NCBI RefSeq assembly: GCF_015351235.1
Contig: NZ_JADKSJ010000002.1
Coordinates: 992,001-1,056,000, forward strand
Direction: 5' to 3'
DNA: 64,000 bases
Source of the DNA: Plantibacter sp. VKM Ac-2880
GTDB lineage: Bacteria > Actinomycetota > Actinomycetes > Actinomycetales > Microbacteriaceae
The position numbers and the translations under genes are program-made. Positions 16,843 to 24,406 of the stretch are shown piece by piece. Every line of letters begins with the position of its first letter. The first letter of the stretch is position 1. The notes under the pieces are model-generated. The model had not been told where the DNA came from. It worked only from the letters and a program-made list of their open reading frames with translations, and made no database searches.

Positions 16843-18213
16843 CTAGTGCGTACGGTTCGCCGTCGTCTCGAGCAGATCGTCCGCCTTCGCCCCGCGGAAG
16901 TACCTCGTGCAGTACAGCATCGCCGCCGCGAGGAACGCGAACACACCGAGCGACACCACGCCCCACGCGCCGCTGTCGGTCGGGACGCTCTCGTTGATCC
17001 CGGTGCGCATGATCGGCGCCACGAAGCCGCCGAGGTTACCGAGCGAGTTGATGAGGCCGATGCCGGCCGCTGCAGCGGTTCCGGTGAGGAACGCCGTCGG
17101 GTAGGCCCACGTGATCGGCCCGACCGAGAGGAAGCTCGCCACGGCGATCGTGATGAACAGGATGCCGAGGAACGGCTGGTTGTTCGCGCCGGCCCAGGCC
17201 GAGGCCAGGATGAAGACACCGGTCGAGATGTAGAACATCGTTCCCCAGGTGCGGCGGCGGACGACGGTGTTCGCGTTGCGGCCCACGTAGTAGCACGCGA
17301 ACAGACCCACGAGCCACGGGATGGCCGCCACGAGACCGACCTGCCAGCCGACGTCCTGACCGATGAGGTTGGAGACCTGCTGCGGCAGGTAGAAGGTCGT
17401 CCCGTAGACCGCGATCTGGAGGCAGAAGTAGATGATGGTGAAGTACCACACCTTCCAGCTCGTCATCGCCTTCACGATGCCGGTCGGGCCGTCCGACTGC
17501 CTCACGGTGTCCTCGCGTTCCATCGCGGCCGTCAACGAGTCCTTCTCCGACTGGTTCAGCCACTTCGCCTGTTGTGGCGAGTTGGTGAGGAAGTAGAGCG
17601 CCGCGAGTCCGGCGAGGACCGCGAGCATGCCCTCGGCGAAGAACATCACCTGCCAGCCGTGCCACGGGGTCAGGGCGTCCCCGAAGCTGATGAGGCCACC
17701 GCTGAGCGGGGCTCCGAGCATCTGCGAGAACGGCTGCGCCAGGTAGAAGATCGAGAACATCTGGACACGGACCTTGTTGGGGAACCACTCCGACAGGAAC
17801 ATGATGACGCCCGGGAAGAGACCGGCCTCGGTCACGCCCAACAGGAACCGCAGGATGATGAACATCGTGTCGCCCGTGGTGAACGCGAACAGGGCCGCCA
17901 CGATGCCCCAGGTCACCGCGATGCGGGCGAGCCAGAAGCGGGCGCCGAACTTCTTCAGCAACAGGTTGCTGGGGATCTCGAAGATCGCGTAGCCGATGAA
18001 GAAGATGCCGGCACCGAGGGCGAAGGCGCCGTTGGAGATGCCTCGGTCGACGCTGAGCGCCTCTTCGGCGAATCCGACGTTCGTGCGGTCGAGGAACGCG
18101 ACGAAGTACAGGATGACGAGCATGGGCATCAGGTGCTTCGACGCCTTGCGGATCGCCGACTTCAGGGCCGGATCGTTGGTCGATCCGATCGCCGGCGGAT
18201 TGGGTGTGGACAA
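16843..18213 (-). CDS. MFS transporter of the anion:cation symporter (ACS) type, probable sugar-acid importer
   Basis: This 456-residue, 12-helix MFS protein has the ACS hallmarks: LYFVAFLDRTNVGFAEEAL in helix 1, GYAIFEIPSNLLLKKFGARFW, and LLGVTEAGLFPGVIMFLSEWFP in helix 4. ACS carriers (tartrate, galactonate, glucarate, 4-hydroxyphenylacetate transporters) import organic anions with protons. This supports a carboxylated substrate for the island, unlike the neutral polyols of classical tetritol operons. It is last in the minus-strand arm, 68 bases after the small membrane peptide gene. Confidence 0.9.
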   Translation of the reverse strand: MSTPNPPAIGSTNDPALKSAIRKASKHLMPMLVILYFVAFLDRTNVGFAEEALSVDRGISNGAFALGAGIFFIGYAIFEIPSNLLLKKFGARFWLARIAVTWGIVAALFAFTTGDTMFIILRFLLGVTEAGLFPGVIMFLSEWFPNKVRVQMFSIFYLAQPFSQMLGAPLSGGLISFGDALTPWHGWQVMFFAEGMLAVLAGLAALYFLTNSPQQAKWLNQSEKDSLTAAMEREDTVRQSDGPTGIVKAMTSWKVWYFTIIYFCLQIAVYGTTFYLPQQVSNLIGQDVGWQVGLVAAIPWLVGLFACYYVGRNANTVVRRRTWGTMFYISTGVFILASAWAGANNQPFLGILFITIAVASFLSVGPITWAYPTAFLTGTAAAAGIGLINSLGNLGGFVAPIMRTGINESVPTDSGAWGVVSLGVFAFLAAAMLYCTRYFRGAKADDLLETTANRTH

Positions 18214-18280
18214 GACACTCTCCTTTGAGATGACTGGTGCGGGTGGGTGCTGCTGGTACTGCTGCTGCTGCGTGAGGTGG

Positions 18281-18391
18281 TCAGGAGACCAGTGACGGGA
18301 TGATCATCCAGAGGCCGATGCCGACGAAGACGATGCCGAGACCGAGGAAGATCAGCCGAGACTTGGTCCACTGACCGGTGAGGTGCTGCAT
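18281..18391 (-). CDS. 36-residue single-helix membrane peptide next to the MFS importer
   Basis: Translation on the minus strand from ATG 18391 gives 36 residues: a polar start (MQHLTGQWTKSR) and one strong hydrophobic segment (LIFLGLGIVFVGIGLWMII). A GGAG ribosome-binding site lies 8 bases upstream. The frame sits between the SDR and MFS genes in the same direction, so it is probably in the operon. An accessory small subunit of the transporter is a reasonable guess; the sequence shows no more than a one-pass membrane peptide. Confidence 0.65.
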   Translation of the reverse strand: MQHLTGQWTKSRLIFLGLGIVFVGIGLWMIIPSLVS

Positions 18392-18479
18392 GGTGCTGCT
18401 CCGTTCGCTCGTGGTGCGGGGTGGTGCGTGCACCGGCCGCACCCGGGATCGGGGCGGCCGGCTCGGTGCGGGAGACGAC

Positions 18480-19253
18480 TCAGTGCATGTAGAGGCCGCC
18501 GTCGACGTTCAGCGTCTGGCCGGTGACGAAGCCGGCGTCCTCACTGATGAGGTAGGCGATCGCGGCGGCGATGTCGCGCGGGGTGCCGATACGCGGGAGG
18601 ACGCCGTCGGCGGCCATCGCCGTCTTGCGCTCCTCCGTCAGGGTGCCGCCCATGATGTCGGTGTCGATGGGGCCGGGCGAGATGGCGTTGACGGTGATGC
18701 CGTCGTGACCGAGTTCGCGCGCGACGCTGCGGGTGAAGCCGATGACGCCGGCCTTCGCCGCCGAGTAGGCCGTCTTGCTGAACGTGCCGCCGCCGCGCTG
18801 GGCGGAGACGGACGACAGGCTGACGACGCGCCCGACGCCGTTCGCCACCATCGACTCCACGGCACGACGGGTCGTGTAGTGGACGCCGTTGAGGTTGATG
18901 TCGATGACGCGCTTCCACTCGTCCGCGCTCACCTCGAGGTACGGCACTGGCGAGGCCACACCGGCGAGGTTGACGAGCGCGACGAGCTGCGGGAGGGCTG
19001 CCTCGAGGGCGTCGAACGCGGCACGCACCTGCGCCTCGTCGGCGACGTTCGCGCCGGCGCCGGCCGCCTGCACACCGTGCTGCTCCGCGATCTCCGCGGC
19101 GACGGCTTGCGCGGCCGCCTTGTCGAGGTCGATGATCCCGATGTTCCACCCCAGCTCGGCGAGGTGGTGGGCGGACGCGCGCCCGATGCCGCGCGGGGAA
19201 GCCGCCCCGGTGAGGACGACGGTCTTGGACTCGGGGAACGTGGTGGCGGTCAT
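18480..19253 (-). CDS. Short-chain dehydrogenase/reductase (SDR)
   Basis: This 257-residue classical SDR has the NAD(P) motif TGAASPRGIGRASA, an acidic residue after strand 2 (IIDLDKA, suggesting NAD preference), NLAGVA, the catalytic Ser in SLSSVSAQRGG and YSAAK for Tyr/Lys. It ends DVDGG-like in LNVDGGLYMH. SDRs in tetritol and sugar-acid clusters oxidise a secondary alcohol; the exact step here is unknown. AAAGG precedes the ATG. It lies between the 3-hydroxyacyl-CoA-dehydrogenase-like gene and the small membrane peptide in the minus-strand arm. Confidence 0.9.
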   Translation of the reverse strand: MTATTFPESKTVVLTGAASPRGIGRASAHHLAELGWNIGIIDLDKAAAQAVAAEIAEQHGVQAAGAGANVADEAQVRAAFDALEAALPQLVALVNLAGVASPVPYLEVSADEWKRVIDINLNGVHYTTRRAVESMVANGVGRVVSLSSVSAQRGGGTFSKTAYSAAKAGVIGFTRSVARELGHDGITVNAISPGPIDTDIMGGTLTEERKTAMAADGVLPRIGTPRDIAAAIAYLISEDAGFVTGQTLNVDGGLYMH

Positions 19254-19315
19254 GGCCGGCCTTTCTGCGTGAGGGGGTCGAGGGCTGCGGTGTCCGGCTG
19301 GACCGGACGGCCTGC

Positions 19316-20269
19316 TCAGTGGATGGGGGCCGGCCCGAGCTCGTCCATGAGCTGCTTGATCGCGACGTAGGCCTTGTTGCGGTAGGCGATGAGTTCCGGC
19401 GTGCGGTCGGCGGGCACGTCGAGGTAGCCGGCTCCGGACTTGGTGCCGAACTTGCCGGCGTCGACGAGCTCCTTGAGGGAGTCCGGCGTGGCGAAGCGCT
19501 CGGGCCAGCGGGTCTGGAGCGAGGCGTAGCAGAACGAGTACACGTCGAGCCCGGCCATGTCGGCGATCGCGAACGGCCCGAAGACGGGCAGCCGGAAACC
19601 GAACGTCGTGCGCACGATGGTGTCGATGTCCTCCGCCGTCGCGACGCCTTCCTCGACGAGCTGCGTCGCCTCGTGGAACAGGGCGTACTGCAGGCGGTTG
19701 AGCACGAAGCCGGTGGAGTCCTTGACCCGGGCGGTCTCCTTGCCGGTGGCGGCGACGATCTCCTCGACGGTCGCGATCGCCGCGTCGGCGGTGGTCTCGT
19801 GGGGGATCAGCTCGACGCCCGGGATGAACGGTGCCGGGTTCGAGAAGTGGACGCCGAGGAACCGTTCCGGGTTCGTGACGGCCTCGGCGAGCGAGCCGAT
19901 GAGGATGGTCGAGGTGTTCGAACCGATGATCGCGTCGGGCGAGGCAGCCGCACTGATGCGGCGGAGGGTCTCGTGCTTGATCTCGATCTTCTCTGGGACG
20001 GCCTCCTCGATGAAGTCGGCACCGGTCACGGCCTCCTCGATGGACGCGGCCGGCGAGACGTTCGCGCGGATCCGCTCGACGGCGTCGGCGGGGAAGAGGC
20101 CGTCGGCGACGAACTGCTCGGCCTCGGCGATGAGGCGGTCGTAGTTCTTGCGCGCGATCTCCTCAGAGATGTCGGCGATGCGGACGGTGGCGCCGGACAG
20201 TGCGAGCACCTGGGCGATGCCGCCGCCCATGTAACCCGATCCGACGACGGCGATGGTGTGTGCAGTCAT
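19316..20269 (-). CDS. 3-hydroxyacyl-CoA-dehydrogenase-family oxidoreductase, probable sugar-acid 3-dehydrogenase or oxidoisomerase
   Basis: This 317-residue protein has an N-terminal Rossmann domain (AVVGSGYMGGGIAQVLALSG) and the family helix-rich C-terminal domain (VKDSTGFVLNRLQYALFHEA, FGFRLPVFGPFAIADMAGLD). The canonical sites are present: SNTSTI and the His of GVHFSNPAP. No other fatty-acid genes are near. Relatives such as L-gulonate 3-dehydrogenase oxidise the C3 hydroxyl of sugar acids, and the downstream AP-endonuclease-2-like gene could decarboxylate the 3-keto product. That role is inferred; a true acyl-CoA substrate is not excluded. The ATG at 20269 is where similarity begins. Confidence 0.85.
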   Translation of the reverse strand: MTAHTIAVVGSGYMGGGIAQVLALSGATVRIADISEEIARKNYDRLIAEAEQFVADGLFPADAVERIRANVSPAASIEEAVTGADFIEEAVPEKIEIKHETLRRISAAASPDAIIGSNTSTILIGSLAEAVTNPERFLGVHFSNPAPFIPGVELIPHETTADAAIATVEEIVAATGKETARVKDSTGFVLNRLQYALFHEATQLVEEGVATAEDIDTIVRTTFGFRLPVFGPFAIADMAGLDVYSFCYASLQTRWPERFATPDSLKELVDAGKFGTKSGAGYLDVPADRTPELIAYRNKAYVAIKQLMDELGPAPIH

Positions 20270-20294
20270 GGGGTTGCTCCTGTGATCGTTTCGG

Positions 20295-21266
20295 TCAGGC
20301 CTGCGGCAGCAGGGTCCTGATGTACTTCTGGTTGGTGGAACACATGCCGAGGCTGTCGCCGCCGTAGTGCTCGGCCAGGATGATGCCGTTGAAGCCGAGT
20401 TCGACGGCGTCGCGGAAGACCTGGCGGTAGTTGATGAGGCCGGCCTCCATGGTGGAGGGGACGGACGTCGCCCAGCTGCCGTCGGCCGCCTCGTCACGCG
20501 TGTAGTTCTTCACGTGCATGTAGTTGGCGTACGGCAGGGTCTTGGCGAACAGCTCGCGCCAATCCTCGACGGGGCGGTGCAGGCGGATGAGGTTCGCGAC
20601 GTCGGGGTTCAGGCCCACGTTGTCAAGGCCGACCTCCTCCACGAACCGGACCGCGCTGTCGGCGGTGCCGAGGTAGGTGTCCTCGTACAGCTCGAGGGCG
20701 AGGGGCAGCCCGACGTCCGCGGCGTGCTTGCCGAGCTCGCGGATGCGGCTGACGGCGGCGTTCCAGACCTCCGGGTCGTCGGGGTCCTTCGGCCCCTGCG
20801 CCGTCCAGAACCAGAGCGCCTTCCGCTGCGCCTCGCTGAAGGGCTGGTGCAGGCCGGTGGAGAAGACCCGCATGCCCCACTCCGCAGCGGCGTCGATGGT
20901 GCGGTGCGCGTACTCGAGGTTGCGCTCCTCGTGGCCGGGCATGATGACGCTCTGGCGCTGCAGGTGGACGGAGGGGACACCGACGCCGTGCGACTTCGCG
21001 ATGGCGAGGAACTCGTCACGACGCGAGGGCTCGAGGTCGGCCGGGCGCACGTGGCTGTCCGGCAGCTCGGCGAGGGTGAAGCCGACGCCGGCGACCTGCG
21101 CGAAGAGGTCGTCCCAGGCTTCCGGCTCGGCGTCGTGCAGCGAGACGCCATTGCGGTCGACCGGCGGGATGCCGTGGAGGCAGGTGGCGATGGGCCAGGT
21201 CTCAGCGGTCCAGGTGGTCTTCGACGACGCCGGGTTCGGCGATGCGGTCGCGTTCGTATCCGTCAT
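20295..21266 (-). CDS. AP-endonuclease-2-like TIM barrel (sugar-phosphate isomerase/epimerase fold), candidate 3-keto sugar-acid decarboxylase
   Basis: This 323-residue protein has the xylose-isomerase-like TIM-barrel pattern with metal ligands in likely positions: LAELPDSHV, SVHLQRQSV, LALELYEDTYLG (Glu), LNPDVANL (Asp), MHVKNYTRDE (His) and IILAEHYGG (Glu). Members include epimerases, isomerases and 3-oxo-isoapionate decarboxylase (OiaC), which forms L-erythrulose. Given the erythrulose-type kinase and isomerases in the other arm, the OiaC-like role is the most economical, but it is inferred. GGAG precedes the ATG. It is the first gene of the minus-strand arm. Confidence 0.82.
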   Translation of the reverse strand: MTDTNATASPNPASSKTTWTAETWPIATCLHGIPPVDRNGVSLHDAEPEAWDDLFAQVAGVGFTLAELPDSHVRPADLEPSRRDEFLAIAKSHGVGVPSVHLQRQSVIMPGHEERNLEYAHRTIDAAAEWGMRVFSTGLHQPFSEAQRKALWFWTAQGPKDPDDPEVWNAAVSRIRELGKHAADVGLPLALELYEDTYLGTADSAVRFVEEVGLDNVGLNPDVANLIRLHRPVEDWRELFAKTLPYANYMHVKNYTRDEAADGSWATSVPSTMEAGLINYRQVFRDAVELGFNGIILAEHYGGDSLGMCSTNQKYIRTLLPQA

Positions 21267-21322
21267 GATGCTCCATTGCGCTCAGGGATTGCTGCCCGGG
21301 GGTGATGCTCCCGGTGAAAAAG

Positions 21323-21334
21323 ATCCTATAGGAA
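21323..21334. promoter_or_regulatory. Operator ATCCTATAGGAA upstream of the minus-strand arm
   Basis: This site matches the palindrome at 12689-12700 in 11 of 12 bases and lies 57 bases before the start of the first gene of this arm, the same distance as at the other arm. An adjacent AAACCGTTTCC at about 21340-21350 could be a second, different element. The shared spacing supports coordinate control of both arms. Confidence 0.75.
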
Positions 21335-21360
21335 ATAGTAAACCGTTTCCGGGAATACGC

Positions 21361-21484
21361 AAGAGCACCTCGACAGGCTCTGTGACCGGTCGTGCTGACG
21401 ACCCCGCCGACCGCCGGGTTCCGGGGTCACCGAGCCCGAACCGGTCACCGAGCCCAACCCGGTCACCGAGCTTGTCGAGGTGCG
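21361..21484. repeat. Dispersed intergenic repeat, GGTCACCGAGCC variant
   Basis: An ACCTCGACAGGCTCTGTGACC copy is followed by three tandem GGTCACCGAGC units, the last continuing TTGTCGAGGTGC. It is the inverted-orientation form of the repeat family and lies at the boundary of the sugar-acid island. Confidence 0.75.
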
Positions 21485-21490
21485 GCCGCC

Positions 21491-22186
21491 TCAGCTGTCG
21501 AGGATGTCCCAGTCCTCGTCGTCCGCGTCGGCGATGCCGCCCGCGATGAACGCCTCGCCGGCCTCGGTCGCGCGATCGCGCACCGCGAGCAGCAACTCCT
21601 CGAGGGAGCCTGCCGAGAGGAACCGCATCTGGTCGAGCTCGCTCACGGGCGCGATGCCCGCGAGCTGCCATGACGACTCGAGCGGGTCGTCGGCGAGCTC
21701 GACCACCGAAGCCCACTGCTGCTCACTGAACTCACTCGCCACCGCGAGCGAGCGACGGACGGCCGCCTCGGTCTCGCCGCGCAGCGACTCGAACCGGTCG
21801 TCCCACTCCAGGTCGTCGAGCGTTCGGATCTCGGCACGTGGATACGGGTCGTCGGGCAACCAGTCGGTGACCTCGAAACGCTGACCACCCTCGGCGATCA
21901 CCGCGACGAACCCCTCGCCGCCGTCGACCTCGACGATCTCGGCGACCGTGCCCGTCCGGAAGCGGTGTTCGCCGCCACCCGTCTCCCGGCCGCGCTCGAT
22001 GAGCACCACGCCGAACGCCGGGTCCTCCGCTTCGAGGAGGTGGGCGAGCATCGTGAGGTAGCGCTCCTCGAACAGCCGGAGCGCGAGCGGCATGTGCGGG
22101 AACAGCACGGAGCCGAGCGGGAACATCGGGAGTTCGAGGACGGGGAGTCCTGAGGCCCAGGGCTCGGGACTGAGGGGGTCGGTCAT
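21491..22186 (-). CDS. LON substrate-binding-domain protein
   Basis: This 231-residue protein is a stand-alone LON N-terminal domain: LPVLELPMFPLGSVLFPHMPLALRLFEERYLTML near the start and FGVVLIERGRETGGGEHRFRTGTVAEI are typical. There is no ATPase or Ser/Lys protease domain. Such proteins are cytoplasmic and of uncertain role (possibly chaperone-like or substrate-recognition). The C-terminal half is acidic and helical. The start is at the conserved beginning, 100 bases from the next gene. Confidence 0.88.
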   Translation of the reverse strand: MTDPLSPEPWASGLPVLELPMFPLGSVLFPHMPLALRLFEERYLTMLAHLLEAEDPAFGVVLIERGRETGGGEHRFRTGTVAEIVEVDGGEGFVAVIAEGGQRFEVTDWLPDDPYPRAEIRTLDDLEWDDRFESLRGETEAAVRRSLAVASEFSEQQWASVVELADDPLESSWQLAGIAPVSELDQMRFLSAGSLEELLLAVRDRATEAGEAFIAGGIADADDEDWDILDS

Positions 22187-22288
22187 GTCAGCGTCCCTTC
22201 GTCCCGTCGACCGGCGGCGCTGCCGGAGCTTCCCCGGCGTCCTGCCCGAATCGTCCTGCGATCATAGCCGCCGGACGCCGGAGCGGAC

Positions 22289-22510
22289 TCAGGCGGCGAG
22301 GAGGGCACGTAGCGCCTGGTCGAAGCGGATGGCGCGGTCGACCTCGACGGCCGTGTCGTATTCGGTTCCGCGGAGGGCGACGTGGAGCGGCCCGTCGACG
22401 TCGATGAACCCGATGCGACGGTCGCCGATGAACACCCCGAAGCGGTCGGCCGCGAGCTGTTCGACCCACGCTCGTCGGAGGTCGGGGGTCGGCCCGTCGG
22501 CGGAGTCCAT
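22289..22510 (-). CDS. Small hypothetical protein
   Basis: This 73-residue protein is not recognised. It begins MDSADGPTPDLRRAWVEQL and has a short beta-hairpin-like middle (GVFIGDRRIGFIDVDGPLHVAL). ATG 22510 was chosen because GAGGG lies about 8 bases upstream; a GTG at 22561 would add 17 residues. It has no signal peptide or membrane helix. It lies 100 bases upstream of the LON-domain gene in the same direction and may be cotranscribed. Confidence 0.6.
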   Translation of the reverse strand: MDSADGPTPDLRRAWVEQLAADRFGVFIGDRRIGFIDVDGPLHVALRGTEYDTAVEVDRAIRFDQALRALLAA

Positions 22511-22717
22511 GGAACGCCCTCTCTCGACGGATGCGGGATCGGGACGAGACATGTGGTTCACGATACCTCGACTGTCTAGCTATCTCCGCCGGGGTTCATC
22601 ATGACAGCCGAGCGCGGCTTGGACAACTCCCCCAGCCGGCGCCGGTCGAGGCCCCCGAGGACATCGTTGCGAGATCGTGGCGCGATGGTGCGCGGATCTT
22701 CAGGAACCGTCCGTAGG

Positions 22718-22936
22718 ATGCTGATCGTGGGGTGGAAGTGGCCGTGGGGACGCAAGCGCATCGTCGATGCGCCGGTCGATGCCGGGTCCGATCCCTACCT
22801 CCAGTACCTGGAGTGGGTGCGTCTGGGCAAGCCGTCGCTCGCCTCTCCCGACGATCCGCCGCTGACCTTCGACCCCCGGTTCGCACCGAGGCTCGCCTCC
22901 GACGCGGTCAACTCCTCTCGAGCTGACGGCGTCTGA
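22718..22936 (+). CDS. Small hypothetical protein
   Basis: This is a 72-residue open frame beginning MLIVGWKWPWGRKR, with a Pro/Asp-rich middle (DPYLQYLEWVRLGKPSLASP). Its start lacks a good ribosome-binding site, so leaderless expression or another start within the longer upstream-open frame (from 22601) is possible. A strong hairpin follows its stop, which supports it being a real transcription unit. No family is recognised. Confidence 0.45.
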   Translation: MLIVGWKWPWGRKRIVDAPVDAGSDPYLQYLEWVRLGKPSLASPDDPPLTFDPRFAPRLASDAVNSSRADGV

Positions 22937-22969
22937 CCCACCAGGCCTGGAGCACCCCGGGCACCGCAC

Positions 22970-22998
22970 AGCGCCCGACACCAGTGGTGCCGGGCGCT
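22970..22998. terminator. Strong bidirectional hairpin
   Basis: A 14-base stem with one mismatch (AGCGCCCGACACCA against TGGTGCCGGGCGCT) and a minimal loop lies between the convergent small hypothetical gene and msrA. Confidence 0.8.
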
Positions 22999-23008
22999 GC
23001 GATGGAGA

Positions 23009-23557
23009 CTACGCGGTGGCCTGCTCCGTGGCCGCCTCACGACGCGGGAGCTTCCAGCCCGGGCGCACGAAGTGGCAGGTGTAGCCCCACGGGATGCGCT
23101 CCAGGTAGTCCTGGTGCTCGGGCTCGGCCTCCCAGAACTCGGACACCGGCTCGACCTCGGTGACGACCTTGGCCGGCCACAGCCCGGAGGCGTCGACATC
23201 GGCGATGGTGTCGCGTGCGACGCGCTCCTGCTCGGGCGAGGTGAAGAAGATCGCCGAACGGTAGCTCAGACCGACGTCGTTGCCCTGACGGTTCTTCGTC
23301 GACGGGTCGTGGATCTGGAAGAAGAACTCCAGGAGCTCACGGAAGGACAGCCGGCTCGGGTCGAACACGACCTCGAGCGCCTCCGCGTGGGTGCCGTGGT
23401 TCCGGTAGGTGGCGTTCGGGACGTCGCCGCCGCTGTAGCCGACACGCGTTGAGATGACGCCGGGCATCTTGCGGACGAGGTCTTCCATGCCCCAGAAACA
23501 TCCGCCGGCCAGGACGGCGCGCTCGGTGGTCCTGCCCTGCTCGTCTGCTGCACTCAT
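23009..23557 (-). CDS. msrA: Peptide-methionine (S)-S-oxide reductase
   Basis: This 182-residue enzyme repairs oxidised methionine in proteins using thioredoxin. The catalytic motif GCFWG (Cys20) is near the N-terminus, followed by the typical [55 protein letters not shown] and [26 protein letters not shown]. No additional C-terminal resolving Cys beyond that in YTCHF is seen. It is monocistronic with a terminator hairpin downstream. Confidence 0.96.
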   Translation of the reverse strand: MSAADEQGRTTERAVLAGGCFWGMEDLVRKMPGVISTRVGYSGGDVPNATYRNHGTHAEALEVVFDPSRLSFRELLEFFFQIHDPSTKNRQGNDVGLSYRSAIFFTSPEQERVARDTIADVDASGLWPAKVVTEVEPVSEFWEAEPEHQDYLERIPWGYTCHFVRPGWKLPRREAATEQATA

Positions 23558-23704
23558 CGTGACTCCTCCTTCGTGCCGAGCACCGTGCGGGGTCCCCGCG
23601 TGCTCCGGTCTTCGGCTCCATGGTATGCAACAGCAGGTGCTTCCGGACTGTTCCGCGCGGGGGTTGCACTCAGGAGTCCCCCAGGTGCGCGGAGGCGGCC
23701 GTTC

Positions 23705-24352
23705 TCAGAGGTTCGCCTTGCGACGAAGCTGCTTGATCGATTCGTGGATCTCGGGGGCCAGCGCAACGGCGCCCGCGCGCTCCGACTGTTCGAGCGTGAC
23801 GGCCTGGGCCTCGTCGGCCGCGGCGAACCAGGAGGCGATGGTCACCCCGTGGCCGGGCTGCCGGACGATCTCGATCGCGTCGCCCGCCTGCACCGTCCCG
23901 CTCTTGACGACTTTGAGGTAGGCACCGGGCCGGGCGGCGTCGGCGAAGCGCTTCACCCAGCGCGGCTCGCGGAGCCGGCGCTGGAACGTGCCGCACGGGG
24001 TGCGCGGGCACGTCACCTCGACGACGAGGGTGTCGCCGATGCGCCAGCGTTCGCCGATCTCGGCGCCGTTCACATCGAGCCCCTGCGTGCGGAGGTTCTC
24101 GCCGAACAGCCCGGGGGTGATCTCACGACCGAGCTCGCCCTCCCAGAACCGCGCGTCCTCCTCGGCGTAGGCGTAGAGCGCCTTGGTGAGGCCGCCGTGG
24201 TGCTTGCGGTCGGCCTGCACGTCGCCGTAGAGCCCCATGGGCCGGACGTGGAGCGGCTCCTCGACCGCGCGCTTGTCGATGGCGGTGACGCCGATCGACC
24301 CGTCGTCCATGTGCAGGGCTTCGACACGGCAGAGGGCGAGGAGTTCAGGCAT
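23705..24352 (-). CDS. MOSC-domain protein (YiiM-like)
   Basis: This 215-residue protein has the MOSC core: RPMGLYGDVQADRKHHGGLTKALYAYAEEDARFWE, PGLFGENLRTQGLDVNGAEIGERWRIGD and the conserved Cys in CPRTPCGTFQRRL. MOSC proteins handle sulfur for molybdenum-cofactor chemistry or reduce N-hydroxylated compounds; YiiM-type members act with Moco. Substrate is unknown. The ATG at 24352 (MPELLALCRVEAL) was chosen because similarity starts there. It ends next to the LacI gene with a 54-base gap and could be its downstream neighbour. Confidence 0.88.
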   Translation of the reverse strand: MPELLALCRVEALHMDDGSIGVTAIDKRAVEEPLHVRPMGLYGDVQADRKHHGGLTKALYAYAEEDARFWEGELGREITPGLFGENLRTQGLDVNGAEIGERWRIGDTLVVEVTCPRTPCGTFQRRLREPRWVKRFADAARPGAYLKVVKSGTVQAGDAIEIVRQPGHGVTIASWFAAADEAQAVTLEQSERAGAVALAPEIHESIKQLRRKANL

Positions 24353-24406
24353 GGGACCAGTCTGCCGTGTCCTCGCCACCGGCAGCGGCACGGCGCCCGG
24401 CAGACC

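Noticed and set aside
16846-18228. Plus-strand open frame (about 460 codons) opposite the MFS gene
   Set aside because: Its product is an Asp/Glu/Arg-rich shadow of the MFS coding sequence with no motif and no ribosome-binding site.
19316-20269. Fatty-acid beta-oxidation gene (3-hydroxybutyryl-CoA dehydrogenase)
   Set aside because: The fold fits, but no thiolase, enoyl-CoA hydratase or acyl-CoA gene is nearby and the operon is a sugar island, so an acyl-CoA role is not favoured. It is not fully excluded.
22599-22886. Minus-strand frame of about 95 codons near the small hypothetical gene
   Set aside because: Arg/Thr/Pro-rich composition, no ribosome-binding site, and it overlaps the better-supported plus-strand frame ending at 22936 just before a terminator.
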